Shown here in pieces: positions 16,823 through 28,490 of a stretch of DNA of 64,000 nt. A program made the translations under genes and the position numbers. The notes under the pieces were generated by a model, which made no database searches, was not told the origin of the DNA, and saw only the letters and a program-made list of their open reading frames with translations. Source of the stretch: Planctomicrobium piriforme (lineage in GTDB: Bacteria > Planctomycetota > Planctomycetia > Planctomycetales > Planctomycetaceae); assembly GCF_900113665.1 (NCBI RefSeq), contig NZ_FOQD01000001.1:372001-436000 (forward strand), written 5' to 3'. Positions within the stretch are counted from its first letter, which is position 1; the number at the start of each line of letters is the position of its first letter.

Positions 16823-17554
16823 ATGTCTTCATCCGACTCCATGCCGTATCTGATTCGGGCCGTCGGGGACTGCAACACGAAAGCAGGCGCTGGGCTTCCC
16901 CGTTCGGAAGCGTTTCCCGCCAAACTGCTCGACTTTCTGCAGGGACTTGGTCTGCACTGCGAACTCGACAATCTCGGGGCGACGATGAACACGTCGCGCG
17001 AAGGAGTGGCCCGTCTCGCCGATTGCGCGACGCCGGCCGATCTCTTACTGCTGAATTTCGGGCTGGTCGATTCGTGGGTCACGTCGATTCCGTGGCTGTA
17101 CATCAGCTACTACCCTGAGAACATCCTCAAGAAACCGGCCAGAAAGCTTCTCAAGAACTTCAAACGCCGATTGCGGTCCCCGCGACTGCGCGAGCTGGTG
17201 GGCGTCGGGCCAGTGGTTCCTGTCGAAGAATATCGACGCAACCTGCAGCAGATGATTGCGACTGAACGGTCGCGAAATCCGTCGGTGCAGGTGGTGCTGT
17301 GGGGGAGCGTGATGACCCGACATTCTCCCGAACGGGATGTCCGATTGCAGAGCTACAACCAGGTGCTGCAAGAGATCGCTGCCGAAGCGAGTTGCGTCTA
17401 CTTTGATGCCGCACCTGTCGTCCGCCGCTGGCCGGCGGAGAGGATCTATGTCGACGACGTGCATCTCAGCGGAGAGGCCGCAGCGCTCCTGGCTCGGGAA
17501 CTCCTCCCGGAACTGACGCTCCCCTTGCTGGCAGATCAGCGGAGCGCTGCGTAA
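16823..17554 (+). CDS. SGNH/GDSL-hydrolase-like protein
   Basis: I place the start at ATG 16823 (MSSSDSMPYL); the frame opens at 16757, overlapping the GT4 gene, but that leader is built from the AAATCCGAAGCACGAAATCC repeat words. The 243 residues include RAVGDCNTKAGAG near the N-terminus, LLLLNFGLVDSW, a central VQVVLWGSVM and the C-terminal VDDVHLSGEAAALLA, like the DxxH block V of SGNH hydrolases. A canonical GDS nucleophile is not visible, so activity is uncertain. It may de-acylate or modify glycans. It sits between two glycosyltransferases. Confidence 0.55.
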   Translation: MSSSDSMPYLIRAVGDCNTKAGAGLPRSEAFPAKLLDFLQGLGLHCELDNLGATMNTSREGVARLADCATPADLLLLNFGLVDSWVTSIPWLYISYYPENILKKPARKLLKNFKRRLRSPRLRELVGVGPVVPVEEYRRNLQQMIATERSRNPSVQVVLWGSVMTRHSPERDVRLQSYNQVLQEIAAEASCVYFDAAPVVRRWPAERIYVDDVHLSGEAAALLARELLPELTLPLLADQRSAA

Positions 17555-17642
17555 CTAGCCCGACGGATTCGTCTTGTGGCGTTTCCCGCAACAGGCATAC
17601 GATCCCGGTATTGAGTCAGCAAGAGTTCGCAGGAGTCTGGTG

Positions 17643-18476
17643 ATGCCCCGTGTGTCCGCATTCGTCACGACGTTCAATGATGAAGAAACGATCGGCGCCT
17701 GTCTTGATAGCCTGAAATGGGCGGACGAGATTGTCCTGCTCGATTCTTTCAGCACCGACCGCACGATCGAGATTGCGCGGCAGTACACCGACTGCATTTA
17801 TCAGCACAAGTTTCTCGGTTACGGACGGCAGAAGCAGTCGGCCCTCGACAAATGCACCTGCGACTGGGTGCTGTTTCTCGACAGTGATGAAATGCTCCCG
17901 TTGCCGCTGCAGGCCGAGATTCAGTTGGTCATGAGATCAGAGCCGTCGGTCGACGGCTACGAGATCCCCCGTCGCGAACAACTCTTCTGGCGGATGGCCT
18001 CGCCGAACACGCGACACAATCACTTCCTGCGTTTATTCCGTCGCTCGAAGGTGAAGTTCAATACGATTCCGGTACATGCCGGACCTGAGCTTGACGGCCG
18101 TTCCGCGAAACTCCGCGAGCAGTTCTTCCACTTTGGGGAACGCTCGATTCACGAGAAGGTCGAAAAGGTCAACGGGTACTCGACGGGCCTCGTCAACTTC
18201 CGCGCTGGTCAGGGACGAACTGCGTCTCCCTGGGCGATGCTGTATTACCCGCCGTTCACCTTCCTGCGTCAGTACATCCAGAAGCGGCATTACCTCAACG
18301 GCTGGGCCGGCTTCATCGCGTCTGTCTGCATGGCGTTCTACTCGTTCATGAAGTGCGCCAAGGCGTACGAAAGCGTCTGCCGGGAGCGTTATGGCTCAAC
18401 GCTCTTGCCGGATGAATGCCCGCGGCTGGAAGCCCCACAGACCGCCGAACCAGCACAGGTCACAAGCGCGGCGTAA
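17643..18476 (+). CDS. Glycosyltransferase family 2 (WaaE/LpcC-like)
   Basis: The start is ATG 17643, preceded by AGGAG 8 nt upstream. The 277-residue protein begins MPRVSAFVTTFNDEETI. It has GACLDSLKWADEIVLLDSFSTDRT and the DSDE divalent-metal motif (VLFLDSDEMLP), followed by RHNHFLRLFRR. This matches the lipopolysaccharide-core GT2 group (WaaE/LpcC). The C-terminal third has a membrane-associating helix (WAGFIASVCMAFYSFM). It is probably the last gene of the glycan cluster. Confidence 0.88.
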   Translation: MPRVSAFVTTFNDEETIGACLDSLKWADEIVLLDSFSTDRTIEIARQYTDCIYQHKFLGYGRQKQSALDKCTCDWVLFLDSDEMLPLPLQAEIQLVMRSEPSVDGYEIPRREQLFWRMASPNTRHNHFLRLFRRSKVKFNTIPVHAGPELDGRSAKLREQFFHFGERSIHEKVEKVNGYSTGLVNFRAGQGRTASPWAMLYYPPFTFLRQYIQKRHYLNGWAGFIASVCMAFYSFMKCAKAYESVCRERYGSTLLPDECPRLEAPQTAEPAQVTSAA

Positions 18477-18546
18477 GGGTATATGCTAAACAGGGGCACA
18501 CAGTGCGACTGATGAGAGTTGCACATTCGACGTTGCGGCGTCCTTG

Positions 18547-18831
18547 TTATGAGTCCGTCGATGCTCGAACGATGGTTCCATCCATCGGATGGGGTTCGAT
18601 GATCTGTCGAACAACATTTTTCCAATGCTCCCAAGCGGCATGCATACCTGCCTCGCGGGATTCACACTCTTTCGTTCTGGCCTCAGAGTAAAACGAACAA
18701 TCCCAGCGGAATTGCTCGTGAAATTGCTTGACCATGTACTGGCCTACTGGCGTCGAAGCAATCCACACTTGCATCCCAGGAGGACCATTAAAATGGTTCC
18801 ATTTCAATGGTTTTAAGTCGTCCAGATTCAT
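18547..18831 (-). CDS. Small protein of unknown family (94 aa)
   Basis: A strong GAGGAGG Shine-Dalgarno 6 nt upstream of ATG 18831 argues that this is a real gene. It lies 48 nt downstream of metF on the same strand. The sequence has a compact aromatic core (VWIASTPVGQYMVKQF, FRWDCSFYSE) and ends in a helix (AGMHAAWEHWKNVVRQII). The pattern of a short beta-rich N-terminus and a helix loosely resembles small accessory or phage-type proteins. I cannot name the family. Codon use is less GC-rich than in metF. Confidence 0.6.
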   Translation of the reverse strand: MNLDDLKPLKWNHFNGPPGMQVWIASTPVGQYMVKQFHEQFRWDCSFYSEARTKECESREAGMHAAWEHWKNVVRQIIEPHPMDGTIVRASTDS

Positions 18832-18879
18832 CAGAGCCTCCTCAGATCAAATCTGTGAACTCTTGCTCATCTCTAAGAC

Positions 18880-19749
18880 TTATAAAGGCAGTTTCAGTTC
18901 TTCCAGAATCCGGTCGGTCGCTTCTGACTTGTTCAGGACATAGAAGTGAATGCCGGGCACGCCGGCGTCGATGAGTTCGCGGCATTGTGAGATCGCGTAC
19001 TCGACGCCGATCTCGAACTGAGCCTGCTTGTCGTCCTGCACTTTTTCCAACTTCGCCGCGAGCGCAGGCGGAAAGACCGAGCCGCACATCCCGGTGATGC
19101 GTTTGATCCGCGCGAACTCGGTGATCGGCATGATGCCTGGCACGATCGGGATCGAGATTCCTGACTTCCGGGCTCGATCCCGAAACTGGAAGTACGCATC
19201 GTTCACATAGAACAACTGCGTAAACACCGCGTCGGCGCCGGCATCGACCTTGCGTTTCAGGTTCACCAGATCGATGTCAGCGTTCGGCGCTTCAGGATGC
19301 TTTTCTGGATAGCCCGCGACGCCGATGCCGGTTTCCGGGTGATGTTCGCGGATCAGCGAGACGAGTTCGTTGGCGTTCTTGAGCCCGCCAGCGACTTGCT
19401 GAAATTCCGTCTGGCCGACGGGCGGGTCGCCCCGCAGCGCCATGATGTTGTGAATCCCTTCCCGGTGTGCCAGGTCGAGCCAGTCGATGAGATCCTGTCG
19501 GGTCGAGCCGACGCAGGTGAAGTGAGCAGTTGAGCTGGCGGGCCAGCGGGTTTGAATCGTCCGACACAGATCGACCGTCCGCTTGCTCGTGCTCCCCCCT
19601 GCCCCATAGGTACACGAGACGAAGGCCGGCTTACGGACCATCAACCGGTCAAGGTGCTCGAACAGCGATTCATCCCCCTGCTCCGTCTTGGGAGGGAAGA
19701 TCTCGAACGACAGCCCGAAGCCCCGGGCGTAGATGTCCTTGATGCGCAT
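18880..19749 (-). CDS. metF: 5,10-methylenetetrahydrofolate reductase
   Basis: Reduces methylene-THF to methyl-THF for methionine synthesis, using FAD. The 289 residues contain the N-terminal FGLSFEIFPPKTEQG (catalytic glutamate in FEIFPPK), FVSCTYGAGGSTS, THFTCVGSTR-type AHFTCVGS, ALRGDPP, VAGYPEKHPEA, FTQLFYVNDAYFQF and PGIMPI. All of these are family blocks. Length is normal. It is preceded on the same strand by mqnC with an 88-nt repeat-filled gap. Cytosolic. Confidence 0.95.
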   Translation of the reverse strand: MRIKDIYARGFGLSFEIFPPKTEQGDESLFEHLDRLMVRKPAFVSCTYGAGGSTSKRTVDLCRTIQTRWPASSTAHFTCVGSTRQDLIDWLDLAHREGIHNIMALRGDPPVGQTEFQQVAGGLKNANELVSLIREHHPETGIGVAGYPEKHPEAPNADIDLVNLKRKVDAGADAVFTQLFYVNDAYFQFRDRARKSGISIPIVPGIMPITEFARIKRITGMCGSVFPPALAAKLEKVQDDKQAQFEIGVEYAISQCRELIDAGVPGIHFYVLNKSEATDRILEELKLPL

Positions 19750-19750
19750 G

Positions 19751-19830
19751 GTGCGAGAGAGGGGACAGGGGTAAGGGGACAGGGGAAAGTGATGCGAGGC
19801 GAGCGGGGGACGTCAGTCCCCTGTTTCTCA
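19751..19830. repeat. Word-repeat family A2, copy 3
   Basis: GAGAGGGGACAGGGGTAAGG, GGACAGGGG words and, further right, GGGGGACGTCAGTCCCCTG lie between mqnC and metF, starting 2 nt before the metF start codon on the plus-strand map. A short perfect GGGGACG/CAGTCCCC stem is included. Confidence 0.75.
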
Positions 19831-19837
19831 GAGACAC

Positions 19838-21028
19838 CTAGGAAATCACGTTCAACGTTGCTGAGGGATTGACGACCGCTGTTGGTGACGCCGCCTGTTC
19901 GTCGATCAACTCATAGTAGACGTTTCTCTGTCGGGGAGTGTAGCCGGCGTCGGAAATGCAGCGTCGGATCGTTTCCAGCGACAGGTGGAACACCGTCCCT
20001 GCCTGAGCGACGACGTTCTCCTCGATCATCAGGCTCCCCATGTCGTTGGCCCCGAAGAACAGCGCCAACTGGCCGATCTTCTCACCCTGCGTGACCCAGG
20101 AAGACTGAATGTTGGGAATGTTGTCGAGATAGAGCCGGGCCACTGCCTGAGTTTTCAGGTATTCGAATGCGCCGGCGCTGGGAAGCTGCGACATGTCGAC
20201 TCCCCCCTTGCGGCCGGCTTCGGCATCGCGGCCGAACCAGGGAGCGTTCTCCGGCGGCTGATGCGTCCAGCAGATGAACGCGGTGAATCCGCCTGTCGCA
20301 TCCTGCTGTGCCCGTAACCGGTCGAGATGTTCGATCCGCTCTTCCAGCGTTTCGATATGCCCGAACATCATCGTACAGGTGCTTTTGCCCCCGAGTTCGT
20401 GCCACGCCTGATTTACTTCCAGCCAGCCGTCGGTGAGGACTTTGCCGCGTGTGATCTGCTTGCGGACACGATCGACGAGAATCTCGCCGCCGCCGCCCGG
20501 CAGGCTTCCCAGGCCGGCATCCTTGAGACGCTGCAACACGGTTTTCAGCGGCAGCTTGCTGACCTTGTGGAAGTGCCACAGCTCTGGCGGGCTGAAGCCG
20601 TGAATGTTGACGGTCGGGAAGTTCTTCCGCATCTTCCGGAGCAGGTCTTCATACCATTCGAGCGGCAACTGGGGGTGCAGGCCCCCTTGCAGCAGAATCT
20701 GATCGCCGCCGAGTTCGACGGTCTCCTGGATTTTCTGGAACAGCACGTCGTCGGTCAGCACATAGGCTTCGGCATGACCGACCGGCCGGTAGAACGCGCA
20801 GAAGTCGCAGACCGCAGCGCAGACGTTCGAATAGTTGATGTTGCGGTCGATGTTGTAGGTGCGGTACGGCTCGGGATGTAGCCGTTTCGTCACCGCGTCC
20901 GCCGCTCGACCGAGTGCCGTGAGGTCGTGCGACTGCAGCAGGGCCAGCCCCTCTTCCGGCGTCAGCCGGGCACCGTCGACGGCTTTGGCGAGGATGGATC
21001 GGACGTTCGGTTCTGCAGTGGAAATCAT
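19838..21028 (-). CDS. mqnC: Cyclic dehypoxanthinyl futalosine synthase
   Basis: Radical SAM enzyme of the futalosine route to menaquinone, cyclising dehypoxanthine futalosine. The iron-sulfur motif is C70-AAVC74-DF-C77 (CAAVCDFCAFYR), which distinguishes MqnC from MqnE. LQGGLHPQLPLEWYEDLL and GLGSLPGGGGEILVDRVR are MqnC-specific. 396 residues. No other mqn genes are in the window. It implies that the organism makes menaquinone by the futalosine pathway. Confidence 0.93.
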   Translation of the reverse strand: MISTAEPNVRSILAKAVDGARLTPEEGLALLQSHDLTALGRAADAVTKRLHPEPYRTYNIDRNINYSNVCAAVCDFCAFYRPVGHAEAYVLTDDVLFQKIQETVELGGDQILLQGGLHPQLPLEWYEDLLRKMRKNFPTVNIHGFSPPELWHFHKVSKLPLKTVLQRLKDAGLGSLPGGGGEILVDRVRKQITRGKVLTDGWLEVNQAWHELGGKSTCTMMFGHIETLEERIEHLDRLRAQQDATGGFTAFICWTHQPPENAPWFGRDAEAGRKGGVDMSQLPSAGAFEYLKTQAVARLYLDNIPNIQSSWVTQGEKIGQLALFFGANDMGSLMIEENVVAQAGTVFHLSLETIRRCISDAGYTPRQRNVYYELIDEQAASPTAVVNPSATLNVIS

Positions 21029-21551
21029 AGTCGTTGTACTGTGGCAAAATCGGGAGTGTTTCGTTCGATTGAGAAGCCCTCAATCGCTCGAACCGCATTT
21101 CAGCCATCAGGTTAACGACTGGCGACCTAAGAATCGAGAGCGGACCAGAAAGCCCGGAAGCACCAATTTCGAAATCCGAAATTGGATGAGTCGAGAGCTG
21201 AGAGTCCAGAGTCGAGAGCCAGAAAGACTCGACGCCGGCCCTGGACGTCTTCACTCACGCGAACAGGTGCTGGTGCAGCACGGGTGGCCGAATTCAGTGC
21301 CGGCTCGCGCGAAGCTTTAAATGGTGGAAGCGGTTGGCCAGCGAAGTTTCATCGTATTCGACCGAATCGCCGGCATCCAGTTGCTGTCGTGCCCGATCGA
21401 GCCGGGTCAGGGTGTTTGTCTGCTCAATACTAATCGCCGCAAGAGAACGGGTCGAAGCAATATTGATTTTAAATTGGATTTGTCATTCCACTTCACTGCC
21501 CGTTAGTCTGTGTCGATTGCTAATCAATCAACGTCAGACAGGGGCCGCGGG
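21029..21551. other. Intergenic region with scattered repeat words, no gene seen
   Basis: Divergent gap between mqnC and the GYF/PH gene. At 21150-21180 it contains GGAAGCACCAATTTCGAAAT words (family B fragments). At 21186-21232 it contains GAGTCGAGAGCTGAGAGTCC words (family K, inverted relative to 2215-2310). The rest has no supported coding frame. It must contain the mqnC promoter, which I could not pin down. Confidence 0.6.
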
Positions 21552-22466
21552 ATGGACGAATGGTTTTTTGAAGAGCAGGGCAAAAAGTACGGGCCAATTG
21601 CTTTAACTGTACTGCAGAAGCTGGTCAAAAATGGGCGTGTCACTCCCGCCACTCCGGTGCGAGAAGGCCGCACGGGACCATGGGTGCAGGCGGCGGATTC
21701 GGCGGCCGATTTGTTTCCAGGCCATGCCGTCGAACAGGCTGCCGTCGGCGTTGATGAGAACGTTTATCGAGTTGCTCCAGTCTTCGGAACGCCGGTCGAT
21801 GCTGGCGATGAGAGCGATTCATCCGAGGACTGGGTTCATGCAAAACTCGACACGAGCGACTATGCCCTGCATTCTCAGGATACGGCCCACGATTTTTCCG
21901 GCCGTAGCCGGGCATTGCCGTCGGAGTTGGCGGCGGACCTCGTCCCCAAGTCGGGGGTGCCCAAGGAACTGAAAGAACTCCTCGCGTCCGATGAGAAAGT
22001 GATTTATCTGGAACGCCCCTCGATCACGGTCCTGTATGTGCGGCTCGCGATGACCTGCGGGTGGGGTTTGGTGGTCTGCCTGGCGATCGGACTTGCAGGC
22101 AGCGAATCGCTTTTGATGCGGCTCATTCTGATCGTCGTTTCGTCGCTGGCGTTCATTACGTTGCCCGGTTACTTGTGCTACCTCGACTGGGCGAACAGGA
22201 TTTACGCCGTCACTTCGTCGCGGCTGTTTTTGCGCTGGGGCGTGTTGGATCGTCGCATCCGCATCGCACCGGTGCGAAACGTACAGATGATTTCCATCAA
22301 TACCGGCGTCGTTGACCGCTGGCTCAACTTGAATACCGTGCGGTTCTATACCGCAGCCAATGCGGGCTATCTGGACGTCGGCGGCACCTCGCTGCAGTTC
22401 CGCTGGATCGACAGCCGGAAAGCCGTGAGAGCATTCGGCACCGCCGCCAGCTGCATCGGCGGGTGA
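21552..22466 (+). CDS. GYF_2-domain and bacterial PH (bPH_2) membrane protein
   Basis: I take ATG 21552 (MDEWFFEEQGKKYGP) as the start because a GYF_2 domain normally begins this way; the frame also opens at GTG 21510. Residues 1-50 form the GYF_2 domain. An acidic linker of about 90 residues follows, then EKVIYLERPSITVLYVR, two transmembrane helices (about 185-235) and a bPH_2 domain (IYAVTSSRLFLRWGVLDRR...VRNVQMIS). GYF_2 domains are thought to bind short peptides and PH domains to mediate membrane or protein contacts. No enzymatic motif is seen. 304 residues. Confidence 0.8.
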   Translation: MDEWFFEEQGKKYGPIALTVLQKLVKNGRVTPATPVREGRTGPWVQAADSAADLFPGHAVEQAAVGVDENVYRVAPVFGTPVDAGDESDSSEDWVHAKLDTSDYALHSQDTAHDFSGRSRALPSELAADLVPKSGVPKELKELLASDEKVIYLERPSITVLYVRLAMTCGWGLVVCLAIGLAGSESLLMRLILIVVSSLAFITLPGYLCYLDWANRIYAVTSSRLFLRWGVLDRRIRIAPVRNVQMISINTGVVDRWLNLNTVRFYTAANAGYLDVGGTSLQFRWIDSRKAVRAFGTAASCIGG

Positions 22467-22517
22467 GCAGGAGAATTGGTAAATCGGGCACTTGGGAATT
22501 TAAGATTCCCCCCGAGC

Positions 22518-22886
22518 CTACCGCCCGTAAATCAGGTCCAGCAGGTCGCCGATCTTCGAGCGTTCGTTCAGCACGTCGGCGTTGTAGAACTCGGTGTAGC
22601 CGCAGTGCCCGCAGGAGACTGAGAGGAACTGCTTGATTTGCCAGTTGAGCAGTCGTGACGGGCCGGTTCCGGTGCCGGCGATCCAGTCGACGCTGGCCGT
22701 TGTGCTGCGGCATTTGCAGCAGCGAAACCGGCTGCGGAATTCGTCTTCCAGCGATGTGTCTTGAACGCCGACGTCGATTTCCGGCTTGAAGTTCGGATCT
22801 TCAACGCCGTCGACTGAAGTCCCGCAACTCCAGCAGACCTGAAATGAATCTTCGACGCTTTCACGGCATTTCGAACAGGTCCACAT
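22518..22886 (-). CDS. Zinc-ribbon protein (DUF2082-like)
   Basis: 122 residues with two zinc knuckles. C4-x2-C7 with C18-x2-C21 form an N-terminal ribbon. C56-x2-C59 with C92-x2-C95 form a second one, enclosing ASVDWIAGTGTGPSRLLNWQ. The second half matches the Zn-ribbon family annotated DUF2082. A nucleic-acid or protein-binding role is likely but unproven. It converges on the GYF/PH gene with a 51-nt gap holding a weak GGGAAT/ATTCCC hairpin. Confidence 0.75.
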   Translation of the reverse strand: MWTCSKCRESVEDSFQVCWSCGTSVDGVEDPNFKPEIDVGVQDTSLEDEFRSRFRCCKCRSTTASVDWIAGTGTGPSRLLNWQIKQFLSVSCGHCGYTEFYNADVLNERSKIGDLLDLIYGR

Positions 22887-22970
22887 GGTTTTGTTCCATT
22901 GCTGCCAATTGAAATCAGATCAATGCACGCGTCTAAAGACAGAGCAGAGATGCTTGAATGGTGATTCTGA

Positions 22971-23840
22971 TCACTGTTGGATCCCCTCTTCAATGTGCGG
23001 AGTGATGAGCAGATAGGTCCAGCTGGCCCCTTTTGTGATGCTGGGATTTAAGCCTGCTTCCGCAGCTAATGATGAAGAAATCACCTCGCGAGGCCAGTCT
23101 AATGCGGGGACCATTGCACCCCAGCTCATCCCGATAGGTACTTCAATCTCTTGCGTTCGGTTGACGAGTTCGACATCCGAAATGTCTGGATGGCTGAACA
23201 CAAACTTTACTTGAATTGATTTGCGGTCATGGGCGACATGACCTGTCACGACGATCTGGCGGTCTCCAGAGCCGACCTGGACTCCTTCTCCGCTGGGGAA
23301 GATCAGCTTGGGGGCAAAAAGGATATTGGATCTCCGATCACGCTGAAATTCCGACATGCATGATTTCATCTGTTCATGATTCAGAATTTGTGGCGTCCGT
23401 AAATCGATGCTCGCCAGGCTTTGGGCAGTGAGGGTGCGGATTTCAATCCGAATTTTGGGTTGAGGTGATCGAAGCCGCGTCAGCGTGGATTGGATCTGTC
23501 GATGAACCCTTTCCCGATTACGCACGACCAGGCTCAGGTTTTCGGCATCTGTATGAATCGAACCCGAGGCCCAGTTCTGGCGGGAAGTGAAGAGGGTGAG
23601 GTCCAGCAACTCTGACAGAGATTTTTTGCGTCCCCAGGATTCAGGCTCGAACTGAGAATGGAAGATGTCGGCCAGATCGTGCAGCTGTTGCGTTTCCTCG
23701 AATCCAACCGCTGAGAGCTGAGGGCGAGTCACAATATCCGCGACGGGATAGGTCACCGTCTGGGAACGAGTGCTGACACGTCCGACGACGATGCCGAGTA
23801 TCAGGAACAAGCTGGAGAGAATGAAGTGGGAAAAACGCAC
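22971..23840 (-). CDS. Membrane-anchored secretin-N-like protein without a beta-barrel
   Basis: I prefer GTG 23840 (MRFSHFILSSLF...), with AGGAATGAGAG upstream, over the more distal TTG 23888. A single N-terminal membrane anchor is followed by YPVADIV, LHDLADIFHSQFEPESW, ENLSLVVRNRERVHRQIQST and IRIEIRTLTAQS. This is the pattern of planctomycete proteins with secretin N-domain/GspD-like modules. The length, about 290 residues, is too short for the pore, and the C-terminal residues resemble a secretin-like beta domain only weakly. A periplasmic role in envelope transport is an inference. Confidence 0.6.
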   Translation of the reverse strand: MRFSHFILSSLFLILGIVVGRVSTRSQTVTYPVADIVTRPQLSAVGFEETQQLHDLADIFHSQFEPESWGRKKSLSELLDLTLFTSRQNWASGSIHTDAENLSLVVRNRERVHRQIQSTLTRLRSPQPKIRIEIRTLTAQSLASIDLRTPQILNHEQMKSCMSEFQRDRRSNILFAPKLIFPSGEGVQVGSGDRQIVVTGHVAHDRKSIQVKFVFSHPDISDVELVNRTQEIEVPIGMSWGAMVPALDWPREVISSSLAAEAGLNPSITKGASWTYLLITPHIEEGIQQ

Positions 23841-23958
23841 CGGGCTCTCATTCCTGTGGTTGATGGAGCAATCTTCCAAGATGATCAAAAGCTACCCATG
23901 CTCGTCTGATGCCGACAAGAGCGAATGCATTTCGCTGTCTGTCGTTAGCGCTCAGAAC

Positions 23959-23994
23959 AAAAAAAGCCGCCTGGGTGATTTCACCCGGGCGGCT
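23959..23994 (-). terminator. Intrinsic terminator of the rpl/rpo operon (rpoC end)
   Basis: On the minus strand AGCCGCCCGGGTGA and TCACCCAGGCGGCT form a 14-bp stem (one G-U) with a tight loop, followed by TTTTTTT. It lies 31 nt after the rpoC stop. This is the clearest terminator in the window. Confidence 0.95.
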
Positions 23995-23997
23995 GGA

Positions 23998-24025
23998 CTT
24001 TCAACACTCAACTCTCAGCTTTCAA

Positions 24026-24027
<2 letters not shown>
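23998..24027. repeat. Family I word repeat (TCAACTCTCAG)
   Basis: TTTCAACACTCAACTCTCAG and CTTTCAAC words lie between the rpoC stop and its terminator. They are the complement of the GTTGAG words at 2164-2190. Confidence 0.5.
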
Positions 24028-28351
<4,324 letters not shown>

Positions 28352-28380
28352 TAGAAAGTCCTGGTCGTTAATAAAATGTT

Positions 28381-28489
28381 GGGAGGAGTTAGGAGTTAGG
28401 TTTAAGGGAACAACCGCTTTGCCGCGGTCAATTTCTTGTCCCCTGTCGTGTGGCCTAACTCCTGTCGCCTAAATCCTGATTTCTCTGGC
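28381..28489. repeat. Inverted repeat between rpoB and rpoC (family H, GAGTTAGG words)
   Basis: The left arm is GGAGTTAGGAGTTAGG. The right arm contains GGCCTAACTCCTGTCGCC and TAAATCCTG. The arms pair around a 50-nt loop that contains CCGCTTTGCCGCGG. It lies in the 139-nt gap between rpoB and rpoC, so the transcript there could fold. It might be a partial attenuator or processing site. Confidence 0.75.
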
Positions 28490-28490
28490 C

